DNA from: Floccularia luteovirens | Lineage: Eukaryota > Basidiomycota > Agaricomycetes > Agaricales > Squamanitaceae | Length of the DNA: 64,000 nucleotides | Assembly: GCA_009739215.1 (NCBI GenBank) | Contig: VSJF01000012.1 | Coordinates: 930,001-994,000 of the forward strand | Reading direction: 5' to 3' | Shown: positions 1 to 11,418 of the stretch, piece after piece | Layout: each line of letters begins with the position of its first letter | How positions within the stretch are numbered: position 1 is the stretch's first letter | The notes under the pieces: generated by a model | Databases searched by the model: none | The model's input: only the letters and a program-made list of their open reading frames with translations | What the model was told of the DNA's origin: nothing | Position numbers and translations under genes: made by a program

Positions 1-1905
1 GTAATATGAAACCAAACAGCAAATCTCCTAGTGAGGATCTTGACGAAGTGTAGGTTATCCGAAACATATGGTATTTCTGACTAAATCTTTTGTAAGGATC
101 CTTGTCTATCCTCAAGGTCAACCAGGTGCAGTTAATGTTACAAATGCGGACCTCAAGAGATTGGAACCAGGGGAATTCCTGAATGATACTCTGATAGAGT
201 TTGGTTTGAAGTAAGTTAATATACTAGGTTAGGGTAAATCACTCATAATTTTCTGGAATAGGCTCTGGCTGAAAGAACTAGAAGAGACGAATAGCGAACT
301 AGTCAAAGATATACATGTATTTAGCTCTTTCTTTTATAAGAAACTCAACAAGAGGAAGTAAGCAGTGACTTCGCATTATAGTAATTCTGTACCTCTAACT
401 GCAATTGTAGCATAGAAGAAGGATATGAAAGTGTTCGCAAGTGGACGTCAAAATTGGACCTTTTCTCGAAGAAATACATCATCATCCCTATAAATGAAAA
501 GTAAGCCTTGGCATGAATATGTAACAGCTCATTTTTATCGCTTTTGTGTACTAGCTTACATTGGTATCTTGCTATCATATACCAACCTGAACATGTTCTC
601 TTACCCCCAATCGAGTCTTCTACGCCATCCACGCGCCAACGTCTACAGACACTAGCAACAGCAATAACAATCCCCAATCATCCTACAGAACAAGAAGAGC
701 CAGAACAAACAAGATCAGAATCGGAATCAGCTGAGGTAGAAGCAGAACTTCAAGATTTTGATATACACTGCTCAGTCACTGTAACCAACTTGGCTGTCGC
801 TCCTGTTGTAAAACGACAGTCAACCTCTGGCACATCTACCCGTTCTAGTATACAACCTACCTCGACTCGTAGTTCAACCGCTGATTTTGATATGGACGTT
901 GACAACGATGAAGCTTCCCATTCCATGGTACACCCCGAGCGTGTCCATGAGACCACCAGCAGCAATTCGCCGATCCCGCATTCACCACCCCATGCTGAGA
1001 TTGATCTAGACCATTCCATTGACAATGACATAACCCCATTGACCAATGGTGACGGCCTAAACGATGAAATACCTTCTGATATGTTCTACTCGAAACCTTC
1101 CAGTCACAGAAAGCGTAAAGGGAAAGAGTCTCGTCTTTCAGACATGGATAGTGAACAACAGATTTCTGACCCACCAATCTCACAACCAAAGTGAGTAATT
1201 CTTTTAGATACTATAGCCTAATATCAATACTTAGCTCGACGTTATCAAGGACCTATATATTCACAATGGACTCCCTTGGGTCGAAGCACCCCCAAGCCGT
1301 AAAGCAACTCGCGAGATATCTCAAGTTGGAGGCGAAGGATAAGAAGCAGATCGAAAATACTAATCCCCCCATGGGGAGAACAGCATCAGTATGATTGTCG
1401 ATGTGTTAGCAAATACAGAACTTACACCTCGTTAGGTACCCACCCAACCAAATTATTGCGACTGCGGGATTTATCTCTTACATCTGGCACAAACTTTCAT
1501 CACTGACCCACAGAAATATTGCGACTTCATTCTGGTAAGTATCTGATTATAATTCCCTCATAAAACACCCATCTAATTATAAATTAGAAAAATAATAAGA
1601 AGTCACCTACAATGGTAGAACGCCAAACAATTTGGCAGAGTGACAGTATTTGGAGTATGCGAGAAGATCTCACAACTCGTATAAAAGTTCTTTCTGAGCA
1701 ATGGAAGGCCTCTCGTGCTATTAAGGGGGATTCAAGGAAGGATGGTGTAAATGGCGATAAGGATATCCCAGTTGATGATACGTCCGATGATGATATCAAC
1801 ATACTAGAAGCCCATCCAAATCCATTCTCTACAAAGACCAAGAGGAAGGCGAAGCTCGCGGAACCAAATTCGAATCGTTCAAAGGCAACTAGATTTCGTG
1901 GATAA
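1..1905 (+). CDS. Ulp2/SENP6-7-like SUMO protease, C48 peptidase (5' partial)
   Basis: This is the C-terminal part of a cysteine protease that removes SUMO from proteins. Exons I can splice are 97-210, 262-357, 411-500, 555-1190, about 1235-1388, 1436-1534 and 1588-1905; the gene begins upstream of the window or in an exon I cannot place. Catalytic-domain signatures appear in order: LNDTLIEFGLK and FFYKKL near the start, the catalytic His-Trp in LHWYLAIIYQP (about 556-590), the Asp in FTMDSLGSKHP (about 1262-1295), and the Gln and Cys in PTQPNYCDCGIYLLH (about 1439-1483). Roughly 200 Ser/Thr/acidic-rich residues separate His from Asp. Such an insertion splitting the catalytic domain is typical of the SENP6/SENP7/Ulp2 branch, which trims poly-SUMO chains. 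The tail has an acidic DDDINIL motif that could bind SUMO. The family is certain; the Ulp2 subgroup is an inference from the insertion. Confidence 0.9.
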
Positions 1906-2186
1906 TGCTTTTTGATTGTAGTATTTTTTTTCACTTTATTGGCATCATTCTTATTTATCTATCAGTAAATAGGACTAGATCCTCATTGTAACATTAATAT
2001 TGCATCATCGATAGCATCCAATAATGATAATTTTATGACGAATGAACAGATTGTAGAGATTTGATATTATGCTAGACTCGGAAAGAAATAGAATGAGATT
2101 ATACTCTTCCAAACTTGCTCCGAAGTATAGTAACAGAATGGTTCATTCGAATTGATGATATAAGTGACAAGTCCCTGCGGGTATTG

Positions 2187-2868
2187 TTACTTCTTCTTTA
2201 CGCTTTTGATCCTAATTTCCTCATTGCCCACGAAGATGCCCTTTACCAATTTGAGATCACTAAAAGCGGTTGTATGATTATTTTCAACTTACTTTGCCTT
2301 TGTATGGTTCTGGTTTCCGGTAGCTTCGAATTTTGGCTGCGAACAATCCTAATAAATGCTTATCCGTGCAAGATAGGACAATCTTGGTTGGTGCAGGGAC
2401 CTCGATTTTGATATGGGAGGGAATCGGCAAGAAGATGGAATGCGAGTGTCCAACCTTCAGATGAAGTCGTTGTTGACTTCCTCCTCTTGGGTCGTCTTCC
2501 AGAGCTGCTCGGTAGCCTACTCCAACGAGGTATAATGGTACGGTGAACCCTTCTGTCATCCCCTTTATGGCATTAGAAATAAGTGTACGCGTCGTTCCCC
2601 ACATCTGCCTTTGAACTTTTATCGATGGATCCTCCACTGAGACGGCCATCATGTTTGGCTTCGGAAAATCGACTTTCATGTAAGGCTGAAGAGGAACGGA
2701 AGTGCTTCCAAGCAGTCCAGCTACGGATACGGCAGTCGGTGAATGGGTGAGAGTCACGCTTGGAGGAAAGATTATAGGTTCTCGCCCGATGTGGGAGACA
2801 TGCTTTTGAGCGTTTGATGTCCAGCTAAAGTGGCGTGGATGAGTGCCCAACCGTAGACGGGGTAACAT
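2187..2868 (-). CDS. MRPL6: mitochondrial 54S ribosomal protein uL6m
   Basis: Structural protein of the mitochondrial large ribosomal subunit (bacterial L6 family). Two exons, 2868-2293 and 2240-2187, are joined by a 52-nt intron, giving about 209 residues. The N-terminus (MLPRLRLGTHPRHFSW) is Arg-rich and non-acidic, as expected for a mitochondrial targeting sequence. The two L6 repeats follow, with VQRQMWGTTRTLISNAIKGM in the first and the family C-terminal signature RSYRKPEPYKGKG completed across the splice. The last exon ends in VKKK. Reading through the intron would end at once after PYKGKVS, which lacks the conserved Gly-Ile, so the splice is well supported. The gene converges on the upstream SUMO protease with a gap of about 280 bp. 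Confidence 0.93.
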
Positions 2869-3527
2869 CCCTCCAATACAGTTCTCGAAATTTTGTTAAG
2901 ATGTCCCAACTTGATCGATTGTTTGCTGTTGACATCTGTAGACACTTGTTAGGAATAAACGCTACAAGACTATACACATCCTGATCAATTTAAGAGTGCA
3001 ATAAGTACTACGTACATACATATCAGTTAAAAAAATGTCAAAACCGATTCTACGTTCTGTTTTAATTCGGATCCTTTCTAGCTGCGACAGGAAACAACTC
3101 GTAATGCACAGATCAGAATCTAGACCTTGAACAATCACCGCGGTCACTTGTAGCAAGCTATTAGGATCAAAAATCTACGATACGTCGTAGGAACAACAGA
3201 CAGCCGCAAATGATGTGTCAATTTTACTCTCTAACAGCCTGTAATTCTCGGTCTGGGTCGTCGTCGACTACTTTTTAAACAAGATACTTGATAACCGATA
3301 GCTCCAGCTAAGAGTTGCGTGATGCAATCAGCGCATATACTCCGGACATTCTGGTGATCCTAATGGTGACACTCCTGGCAATCGATCTTGATGGTACAGG
3401 AATGGGTAACCCGCAAAAACCATTTTTTGGACAACCAAAGGCATACTGTACTCGTATAAATGCTTGTACGGTATAGTTCCATGTGAATACCTTCAACTCT
3501 CCCTCATTCCACAAAGCTTGCTACTTC
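2869..3527. other. intergenic region, uL6m / tyrosinase
   Basis: These 659 bp lie between two divergently transcribed genes and so carry both promoters. I see no conserved coding sequence; short open frames on both strands lack recognisable motifs. A TATA-like element lies near the tyrosinase side at 3455-3460. Confidence 0.6.
3455..3460 (+). promoter_or_regulatory. TATA box of the tyrosinase gene
   Basis: TATAAA sits 68 bp upstream of the proposed ATG at 3528, a plausible distance for a fungal core promoter. The motif match is direct; its function is inferred. Confidence 0.45.
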
Positions 3528-5538
3528 ATGATCATCACAGGAGCAAATGGAGGTGTATTTAATCGCCTAGAAATTAATGATTTCTTGGAACAACATCAAC
3601 AATTCTCTTTATACATACAGGCGATTGGTCTGTATGCTCTCTTTTTCACCTTCTCTGATCTCTGAACCTGGTGTTGTAGAACGAATACAAAATCTGCCAC
3701 AATATGACATTACATCTTTTTTCCAAATCTCTGGCATACATGGCATGCCATACATATCTTGGGGTGAATCTGAAACTGGAGCTACCAATGGTGGATATTG
3801 TACACATGGCTCGGTTCTGTTTCCAACTTGGCATAGGGTTCATCTCATGTTGTTTGAAGTGAGCTGTTGTCTTCGTTACCCATGCAACGGCTTACTGACA
3901 CCGGTTGATAGCAAGTCTTACAAGACCATGCAAAAGTAATTGCTTCTACATATACAGTTGATCGAAATGTTTGGATGCAAGCCGCGATGGAGCTTCGCCA
4001 GCCATACTGGGACTGGGCTTACAACTCTCTTCTCCCACTCGAAATGGTATTAGCTGATACCGTTACGATCACAACACCAGATGGCCAAGCGACAGAAGTT
4101 CCAAATCCTCTTCTAAGATATAAGTTCAATCCTATCCATGAAAAATTCCTCCCACCATACAATAAATGGCCGAAGACACTCAGACACCCAGATAAGACCC
4201 ACCCAGCCGCCACAGACAATGTCACTAGGCTTCGCATGTAGGTTGCGCAATTATCCCAATAATGTCAGCTAACAGGAACATTTCATTTTTAAGCGTTCTT
4301 AAATCCGCACAGAGTGATATTACGACTAAAACGTTCAACATGCTTACAAGGGTTCATGACTGGAGAGGTTTCAGTAACCACACTATTGGGAACAGCAACC
4401 GGAACAGCAATAGCTTGGAGTCTATTCATGACGACATTCACGATTATGTTGGAGGAAATGGTCATATGGGAGATACCGCAGTAGCTGGTGGGCATCCTAT
4501 CAATTTACATTTACAATGTTAATTTTAACGATGAGCAGCCTTCGATCCTATTTTCTATATGCATCATACCAATGTAGATCGCCTGCTTTCTTTATGGTCA
4601 GCCCTCAATCCTGGTGTTTGGGTTGCTGCGGACGACGCGGAGGACGATTCATTTATCTTGCTCACAGAGCCCACAGCTAATATAAGAACGGGTGAATATA
4701 ATCAATCACAGTAACGTTACCTTTCATACATTGATATTAGTAAAGCTCTTACCCCATTTCGGAATGGACCAAAGTCTTATTGGACATCTGAAAACTTGGA
4801 AGACACCTCTCTCCTTGGATACAGCTACCCGGAATTCAATGGCCTTGATTCCGTTGATGCAGAGGAGCTCAAATTGTACGTTAGACGAATTGTGGAGAGG
4901 ATTTACGGCGACCCAATACTTGAAGAACTTCAACGTGCTAAAACCACATTTCCAAAAGCCCTCACTTGGGCCACTCTGAGCCCCTCCATTGACATCGCCC
5001 CAAGACCTGAGTCGTTTAAGGCTCAGCGATCTGTTTCATTCTGGCCGCATTCGTCAATAGGAGGTCTGCCTCCGAGTGCATCAACCCTTGCAAAGGCTTC
5101 TGAATGGACCGCTCGAATCAGATTTAAGAAATATGAGCTCGGATGCAGCTTTCTAGTGATCCTTCTACTTGGAGAAGCCTCTGAAGACCCAGAGGAATGG
5201 TTGATAAGTCCCAACTTCGTTGGCGCTCATAGTGCCTTCGTAAACAGTGCATCCATGCGATGTGAGAATTGCCGTCAACAGGTTGACACAATAAGCGAAG
5301 GATTTGTACATCTTAATATTGGACTTGCCCGCCATTTGGGTATTTATTCTTCAATTCCGGAAGTTGTGATCTCATATCTACTGAACAACCTCAAATGGAG
5401 AGTACTCAAGGCCAGTTTCTAATGCCCTTCTACTGCTTGGACCTCCATCTAAAGAATCTTTAGGCTGATGGCACACAGGCAGAGTTACGGTCTCTGGACA
5501 TTTGTGTTAGAGACACTTTTGTGGGAGATTCTTGGTGA
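3528..5538 (+). CDS. tyrosinase (polyphenol oxidase), type-3 copper enzyme
   Basis: Oxidises monophenols and diphenols to quinones, feeding melanin synthesis and browning. Exons are 3528-3627, 3680-3858, 3912-4237, 4276-4487, 4539-4691, 4746-5410 and probably 5464-5538. The start gives MIITGANGG, followed by NRLEINDF as in agaric tyrosinases; no signal peptide is present, which is usual. CuA ligands are in GIHGMPY, CTHG (with the Cys-X-His thioether pair) and FPTWHR; CuB ligands are in [12 protein letters not shown] and [14 protein letters not shown]. Beyond the core lie [10 protein letters not shown] and the C-terminal lid domain ([28 protein letters not shown], a Cys-X2-Cys, WRVLK). Read straight on, the frame stops at 5420-5422, just short of the usual end. 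A 53-nt intron with a GC donor at 5411 restores the family-like continuation [15 protein letters not shown] and gives 569 residues, close to the usual agaric length. Confidence 0.92.
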
Positions 5539-5643
5539 TGAATCCTGTTAAAATTATTATGGAATGCTGTAGCAGATAATCTGGAAAGGGGGGCATTCGC
5601 TCTTGGACAGCAAGCTCTGTATTAGAATGGTGTAACATCATAA

Positions 5644-7262
5644 CTATGATAATGACGCTCCGATCAAAGTAGGAGCAATGCACACCCCATCTTTAGTGCG
5701 GATTCTATGCACACTCTTTGTAGTTGGGTTCACCCATGCAGCTTCTTTGGTGTCTAATGTGATAAAGCCTTGATTTACGGTAAGCTATAGAGAAGTGGAA
5801 TAGTATATTAATTCTAACCAGGTTGTATTGTCTCAAAAATCTTCTTTTTGGGATTCAGCTGTGAAAGTGGTGTCGTAGCTAGAAATGATGTCAATGAATT
5901 GTAACTATATCTGTTGCATATAATTATAAACTCTTACTTTCAAACTCGGCCCCTTCAAAGTAAACTCTGTCCCCAGGTTTAGAGTTTGCGGGTGGTTTGA
6001 TAAGCTCTATGCCACCTTCTTTACCGTCTTTGGAGGTTGCCTATTGAAACGGTAAGGACATTGCCAGTGAATAGGATGGAGTCGACCACGTACGCAGAGA
6101 ACCATAGCAAAGCTTTTTATCCCACGCATGCTGACTGGTTTTAAGTTGCACTAACAAAACATATCAAGTATTGCGTTGATACAATGAAATTGGGCTGCCC
6201 AGCATACTTACAACAGCAACAAGGTATTGATCCCGCATATTCTCAATGGGAATATAGTTCACTAAACCGGACACGACTGTGCGTAGGCCAGTTTCTTCAC
6301 CAATATCGATTTGCTTCAAGGTTATTAGGTATGCTCAAAGAATGTAATGTTTACTATACCTCAACGTATAATCCATCAGCATCAGGATGTTTAATAACTG
6401 CGTAGAAACATATGAATTTATGATAAGGTATGAAAAGTTGTATTGATTTACCGTCGACAATATGCCCCACCCGGAGATCGATCATTGAAGGAACGGGTTC
6501 TCCTGCATCTTCCGCAGGGGCAGCCTTAGCGCCACCAGCTTTTTTCTCGTTAGCTGGGCCCGCATTGTCTTTCTTTTTCTCTTTCTTCTCTTTCTTTTGC
6601 GCCTGGTCAATAGATGGGGCTGGATTCGCCTGAGCGTGAGTAGCAGAAGAGGGAGCGGATTTGTCTGCTGCAGGCGATGGTTCCACAGCTTTTGCCTGCT
6701 TTTTAGGTGGTGGATTGGTGCGATCTTGCTTAGGAGCATTTTCTAAATCAAACGACACTAGGCTCAGTTCCAGATCTAGTATTTTTACCGATTCTAGTAC
6801 TGGTGGAGATGATTGAACGTGGTCAAAATATCGAGTCAGTGCAGGAAGTGCGTGATACTGGGAAGCTTGAAGTTTTGACTATATACACACCAATAAACGC
6901 CGGTTATTCGACCAACTTAGGAAGATACTCACGATCACTGGGTGGAGACTACCATAGACAGCAAAGTCCGCCGCCGTTAAATAATTGGTCGCGACGTAAG
7001 TGCGCGGTACAAGCACAGTGTTTAGGTTCTACGTGATTTCCCTCAAATAAATACACCGTGCTTGAAAGGAGAGATAGGAAGGACTCGCTTGAAGATTACC
7101 CTCCGCAACAAACTGAGCTTGTGAAGACTTTTCAATCCAACTGATGACTTCAGCCTGATCATTGTCCGATTGTCCAATATATTCACTTCCGTCGTGAGTG
7201 GCCGAGAGTACCAAGTCCTTCACAGGGGAACTCAGTTTTAAGATAGCAGTTTGCAAGGTCAT
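5644..7262 (-). CDS. ARC1: Arc1/AIMP1-like tRNA-binding cofactor with EMAPII domain
   Basis: Cytosolic protein expected to bind tRNA and dock aminoacyl-tRNA synthetases. The N-terminal GST-C-like part begins at ATG 7262 (MTLQTAILKLSSP) and includes YLTAADFAVYGSLHPVI. A long Lys/Ala/Pro-rich linker (KKEKKEKKKD) follows, then the OB-fold EMAPII/tRNA-binding domain: MIDLRVGHIVD, IKHPDADGLYVE, IDIGEETGLRTVVSGLV, IPIENMRDQYLVAV, CNLKPVSMRGIKSFAMVLCA. The protein ends near KDGVCIAPTLIGASLS. Exons include 7262-7089, 7028-6933, 6878-6452, 6397-6360 and one starting at 6313, then several small ones. The first intron (7088-7029) needs a GC donor; the obvious GT nearby gives the wrong frame. The gene is convergent with tyrosinase (about 105 bp apart). 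A CACGTGAC element lies 114 bp upstream. The domain order matches yeast Arc1. Confidence 0.9.
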
Positions 7263-7375
7263 TGATGGGGCTTGTATGATGGTTGACAAGTTTAATCGAT
7301 GAAGAAAACAAGAGATGCCTCTAACTCGTTGCAATAGTAATATTGTCATTGAGTGACAGAAAATTAGGAGAGTTG

Positions 7376-7383
7376 CACGTGAC
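7376..7383. promoter_or_regulatory. E-box-like CACGTGAC upstream of ARC1-like gene
   Basis: CACGTGAC lies 114 bp upstream of the start at 7262. It is one of at least seven similar CAYGTGAC-type elements in promoters across this window, resembling sites of bHLH factors of the Cbf1/USF class. Confidence 0.4.
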
Positions 7384-7403
7384 AATAAATGAATATTCCA
7401 TTT

Positions 7404-8918
7404 CTACTCGTCGTATTTCCCCTTCCCACTAGCAAAATTGTTTCCGACCTTATTTAACAAGAACTCCCCGTACACAACAGATCCAGGCTCACTGGAACCA
7501 TCCATTACATTTTCCTCTAATTCCTTCAGTCTTTGTGCAGCTCGCAGTGGTTTGACATGAGCGTCAAAATTAGGTTCAAAAAAGAATGGTATTCTATGAG
7601 AGAAGGTACCATCAGTTTTTGTAAAGGGGAAATAGCAGAAGATGGTACATACGAGATCCTGTATTTCAGAACACACGCATCAAAATATCTCTGTCGAACG
7701 GTGAAGCCAACAGAACTTACCGATAATTCGAACTCCTATGGATAACGCGATGTAGTGTTGACCGATACAATCCGCTGGACCATATCTCCCACACTGGCTC
7801 CCGGTTCAGCATTTGGAAACTACCTAATACAAGGAAACTCGCTAACTTTCGCCGATGTTGCAAACTACGCAGCCAGGTATTGGGTCCGCATTAATCCACG
7901 TACCCTCTTGATCACCTTGTTCGCGTGGAAGATTAGAGTTATTATTTTGATTCGATTTGTTCGATTTGTTGGTTCTGGTCAAGAACACCTGTAACGCTGA
8001 CGGAGTAGGGTCTGCGTAAAGGAATCTAGAGCGCATGTGTATGTCAAGTAATAAATTCTAAAAAAGTAATTGTATGCACGTCAAGCAACCATAGTCTCTA
8101 CTCATGTTGTTGATACAGGAAAACGAATTTGGAAGGAACGCTTACTTGTGGACTCCACACGAGAAGCCATCGTGATCATTTGGGAGGGGAGGATATCCTG
8201 GAATTGGTGCATTAGTGGACTAACTGATAATATCGACAATTAATTCGATGTACCTATTATCCGCATAACCCAAAAACTGTCGTCTACCTGGCTGCGTAAA
8301 TCATTCCATTCTTCTTTCGTTAGACCAAGGCCATCTGCCATTCTTCAGATATGTGATATGTATCGTTGGGAGGAGAAATACATGACAATCAATATTCAAT
8401 GCTCACGCTTCCATAACAGTCAGGCCAAGTTCCTTCATTTTTCCTACCCAAATATCATACTTCTCTTTAAATCCATTAATACAAGGCCATTGGTTTTCTC
8501 CCCAGAGAGGTTTCGATTTATCTGGATTCTCAACTGGGCGATAGAAATCTACTCCTTCATGATTATCTGCTTTGCCATTCGTGACATTCTCTTTGAGCCT
8601 GGCATATCCTAGCCAATCCAGTGAGACCGGATGATATCTGATGCAACATTTCTATGATTAACCTCGGGCATGATCTTGATTGTTAAGAGAGATTTTGTCT
8701 TTCTCCTCCTGTGGTAAAGCAAAGAACTCTCTTGCTAATCTGGTTAGTTCCTCTGGTTCTGAAGGGTCGATATATGCTGAAATGTTCAGGTAGAAGAACC
8801 CATATTCGACACAGGCAGCATGTAGGGCAGCAGTGGTTTTAATTCGCTTATCTGAGCCCGCCGAGCCGTTAAGCAACGGTTCGAGATCGATGATTGGCAA
8901 TTGGATTTGTTCGGTCAT
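7404..8918 (-). CDS. Fe(II)/2-oxoglutarate-dependent dioxygenase (isopenicillin N synthase-like)
   Basis: Non-haem iron oxygenase with the DIOX_N plus 2OG-FeII_Oxy architecture; the substrate is unknown. It starts at 8918 with MTEQIQLPIIDLEPLLNGS, the usual N-terminal motif, followed by EYGFFYLN and ENVTNGKADNHEGVDFYRP. The iron ligands are present across small exons: His and Asp in VHKDYGCLTFLYADP, and the third His in STLHRVIHR; YRIS supplies the Arg-X-Ser that holds 2-oxoglutarate. The C-terminus is IPFFFEPNFDAHVKPL and then YGEFLLNKVGNNF. An apparent frame change around 7785 disappears once the acceptor at ...GAGCCAG is used, giving NIGEMWEIWSSGLYRS. Family members act in secondary metabolism or detoxification. 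The gene is in tandem with the Arc1-like gene (141 bp gap). There are no signs of inactivation. Confidence 0.88.
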
Positions 8919-9148
8919 TGATACTTCAAAGTTAAGGTTAAGAGGTGAATAGTGTTATCAAAATTATAGATTCAAAGATGTACAAACAACCAGTGATTGG
9001 TAATTGGTGTCATTGATACTTCGGAGTTAGAGACGAAAGAGCTTCTCCTGATTGATAGAGAAAACCCATTACAATTGAAAAAAAAAAAGTAATTTCTTCA
9101 ACATTGTGAGTAGATTACAAATTACAAGAGTTTGCATGAACAGAATAA

Positions 9149-10459
9149 TTAATCTGGAGTGTGATTTTGGGAGTATATTGTGCGACCCGGATTATGCGCT
9201 GATCTACTATAAGGTCCTCCAGGTCCTTGAAGAAATCCGCTTGCAGGTCCTGTATACTGTCCTGGCCATGGCGGCTCCTCTTGGGGCCCGTGCGGAGGTG
9301 TACGAGATAGGTGCGTATGTAAAGGAGGTGAATTAGGTTGTGCCACTCCATCTCTTGGTGTTAAAGTCCCAGACCTCGAAACAGTACTACTGTGCCCATT
9401 TGCAACTGGAGGTGACCTGGGAGTTGAGACGTGCATCTCGCCATTATAAGACGCTCGATGTGGACCTGAGACTTGGGTATTTCTAGTCGATCCCTCCGGC
9501 CATGTTCCATCAACCTCAATTGGTTCATCGCTATCCTGATGAGCGATATGAACTCGATCTCCATTACTAGAATCGTGCCTGCTCTGATTCCGTGGCCCAG
9601 TTAGAACTGAACCAGAGGTACCATTCAACAATTCTCTGCCGTTTATGTTCCAGCCATTTCCTCGTTTTCTCATACTATTTTCCGGTCCTGGAGCTGGTCC
9701 GGAGCCTGTATGGGGGGGGGTACAGAAGGATGAGGCCATTGCAGGATCTCCTTCTAGGAGAGCTTTCTCTTTAGCTTCACGAAGGTGTAAGGCCTCGGAG
9801 AGCGGTAAGGAGGTAGGAATTGTGTCTGTTAATAGATACTCTGAGATTCAAAAAAACCCACAACAAATTAACCAGCCAGTCACCAGTCAAAAACATGAAC
9901 TCTTGGTATTGCCGGGTCGTAACAGCTAAGAAACAATGAAAAGGGAAACGACATAAACAGATAAAGTATATGCACACCCATGTCGGCGTATGTGACGATG
10001 TTTCTGCGTTGCGAACTAGCTTGGCGGTGTCCTGCTTGGGACATACGCTTAACGAATTCCTCCTTGCAAGAAATCAGAGTTAAAAAGAGTAAGACTGCTG
10101 CTATTGACGAACTGTAGCGACGGAAAGTACAAACAACCCTTCTCGCGAGAGTGCTAGATTACCAGTTACGCCTAGTACAAAGATGAGCTGTGAATTAGAG
10201 GTGATGATGGAGAATGAAGCGAACCATCAGCTTGTATGATGTTTTCAATTCGAACCGCTGGTAAGACACTCTGACCAGGCACTCGAACACCCTGCCGACC
10301 TGATGCTTTCTTTTTTGTTGATAAGTTCGCGGTATTAGGATCAGAATCTCCAGCATCCGTATCAGAGTCAAGTTCATCAACCTCGTCGTCAACATCTGAT
10401 TCTATGTCGACAGAGTCAGCAGTGCCAGTATCAAGTCCATCTACCAGACTTGAGGCCAT
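9149..10459 (-). CDS. Dpb3/CHRAC-type histone-fold protein (NF-YC family)
   Basis: Chromatin or replication protein with one histone fold of the CBF/NF-Y class, expected to pair with a Dpb4-like partner in DNA polymerase epsilon or an ISWI complex. It starts at 10459 (MASSLVDGLDTGTAD) with an acidic stretch, then the fold runs across several exons: LPAVRIENIIQADG, NLALSREGLFVLSVATEEF, VKRMSQAGHRQASSQRRNIV, TYADMAV, RQYQEFMFLT, and LPLSEALHLREAKEKALLEG. The last exon encodes about 195 residues rich in Pro, Ser, Gly and His with no recognised domain, ending at TAA/TGA 9149. A nine-cytosine run on the coding strand (9712-9720) is a slippage-prone site. Whether it is the Dpb3 or Dls1-type subunit cannot be decided from sequence. 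Confidence 0.82.
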
Positions 10460-10765
10460 TGAAAGTAGAGATAGAGAGACAGCAGAGGTGGATTTATTAT
10501 GGTGCAACTCTCAAGGAGTGTGGTGGATTTGCGTAAACTGGCGAGCAGATTGCAAATTCTATTTTCGGGTACGCAAACATATGAATTTGAACTTCCTAAT
10601 GGGTCATAGACACACACAAGAGTGGTGATTTTGTATATCACTTAGAACACTACATAATACAGAATATGTGATGGCATTATTGCTAGTAGAAGCTGTTATT
10701 GTTGATACAATGAGTAAGGGTTGTTTATTAGCATCTTATGTACCGAATACTACTGTCAAGTGAAG
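10460..10765. other. intergenic, Dpb3-like / Hsp20
   Basis: About 300 bp holding the promoter of the histone-fold gene and the 3' flank of the small heat-shock gene. No coding or RNA feature is seen. Confidence 0.5.
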
Positions 10766-11339
10766 TTATTTAATGGTGATGGATCGGCTGGCTTTGTCTT
10801 CCGCCTTGTTCACACTGATAGTCAGGACGCCGTGGTCCAACTTTGCTGAAACATCCTCCATATCGATAGGTTGTGGCAACCATACGGTACGAGAGAATGA
10901 AATATTTCTTGTGTATGGGCGTTCAAGAGATAGGTGCGTAGGAGATTCTTCTGTCCCTGCTACAGGCGTACCATTGCCTACAGGATAATAAGAGCTGGAA
11001 TAGGGCGGAGGAACAAATTGACTTACCATTCTCTGTTGTCTCTTGAATGTGTTCGGGTTTCTCTCTGTCAGCAAATTTTCCTTCAATGGTGACACTATGA
11101 CCGTTGTCACCAATCCGAACGTCAAGATTCTCTTTCTTGACGCCAGGTAAATCAGCATCCAAAATGTATTTCCCACCTTCCTCCCTAACGTCTACTGCAG
11201 GACGACCGAAGAAACTCGAGAAAGGATCGACCGAACGATGTGGCACCCCATAAAATGAAGCAGGAACACGGCCTAGGGGCTCATCCAGCATGCGAAAGAG
11301 AGGGCGAAATTCATTGAGTAGTTGACGAGCTATAGACAT
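10766..11339 (-). CDS. small heat-shock protein, Hsp20/alpha-crystallin family
   Basis: ATP-independent chaperone that holds unfolding proteins. Two exons (11339-11027 and 10977-10766) with a 49-nt intron encode 174 residues. The N-terminus MSIARQLLNEFRPLFRMLDE is followed by PAVDVREEGGKYILDADLPG, the start of the alpha-crystallin domain, then KKENLDVRIGDNGHSVTIEG. After the splice come RNISFSRTVWLPQPIDMED and the closing signature AKLDHGVLTISVNKAE; the tail is KASRSITIK. Gly in ADLPG and the DHGVL(T)ISV motif are family hallmarks. Stress control is directly supported by a perfect heat-shock element 80 bp upstream. Confidence 0.93.
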
Positions 11340-11386
11340 TGTTGAGAGTATAATAATGCTGTTTATTCAATTGTGAGCCGTCCTAC

Positions 11387-11392
11387 TTATAT
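11387..11392 (-). promoter_or_regulatory. TATA-like element of Hsp20
   Basis: On the minus strand this reads TATAAG, about 48 nt upstream of the Hsp20 ATG and about 27 nt downstream of the heat-shock element, the arrangement expected of a heat-inducible promoter. Confidence 0.4.
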
Positions 11393-11418
11393 GAATCATG
11401 TTGTTTCATGATCATCCA

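Noticed and set aside
7770..7800. apparent frameshift in the 2-oxoglutarate dioxygenase (MVQRI versus GLYRS)
   Set aside because: Using the acceptor at GAGCCAG joins NIGE to MWEIWSSGLYRSTLHRV in phase, so the gene is intact.
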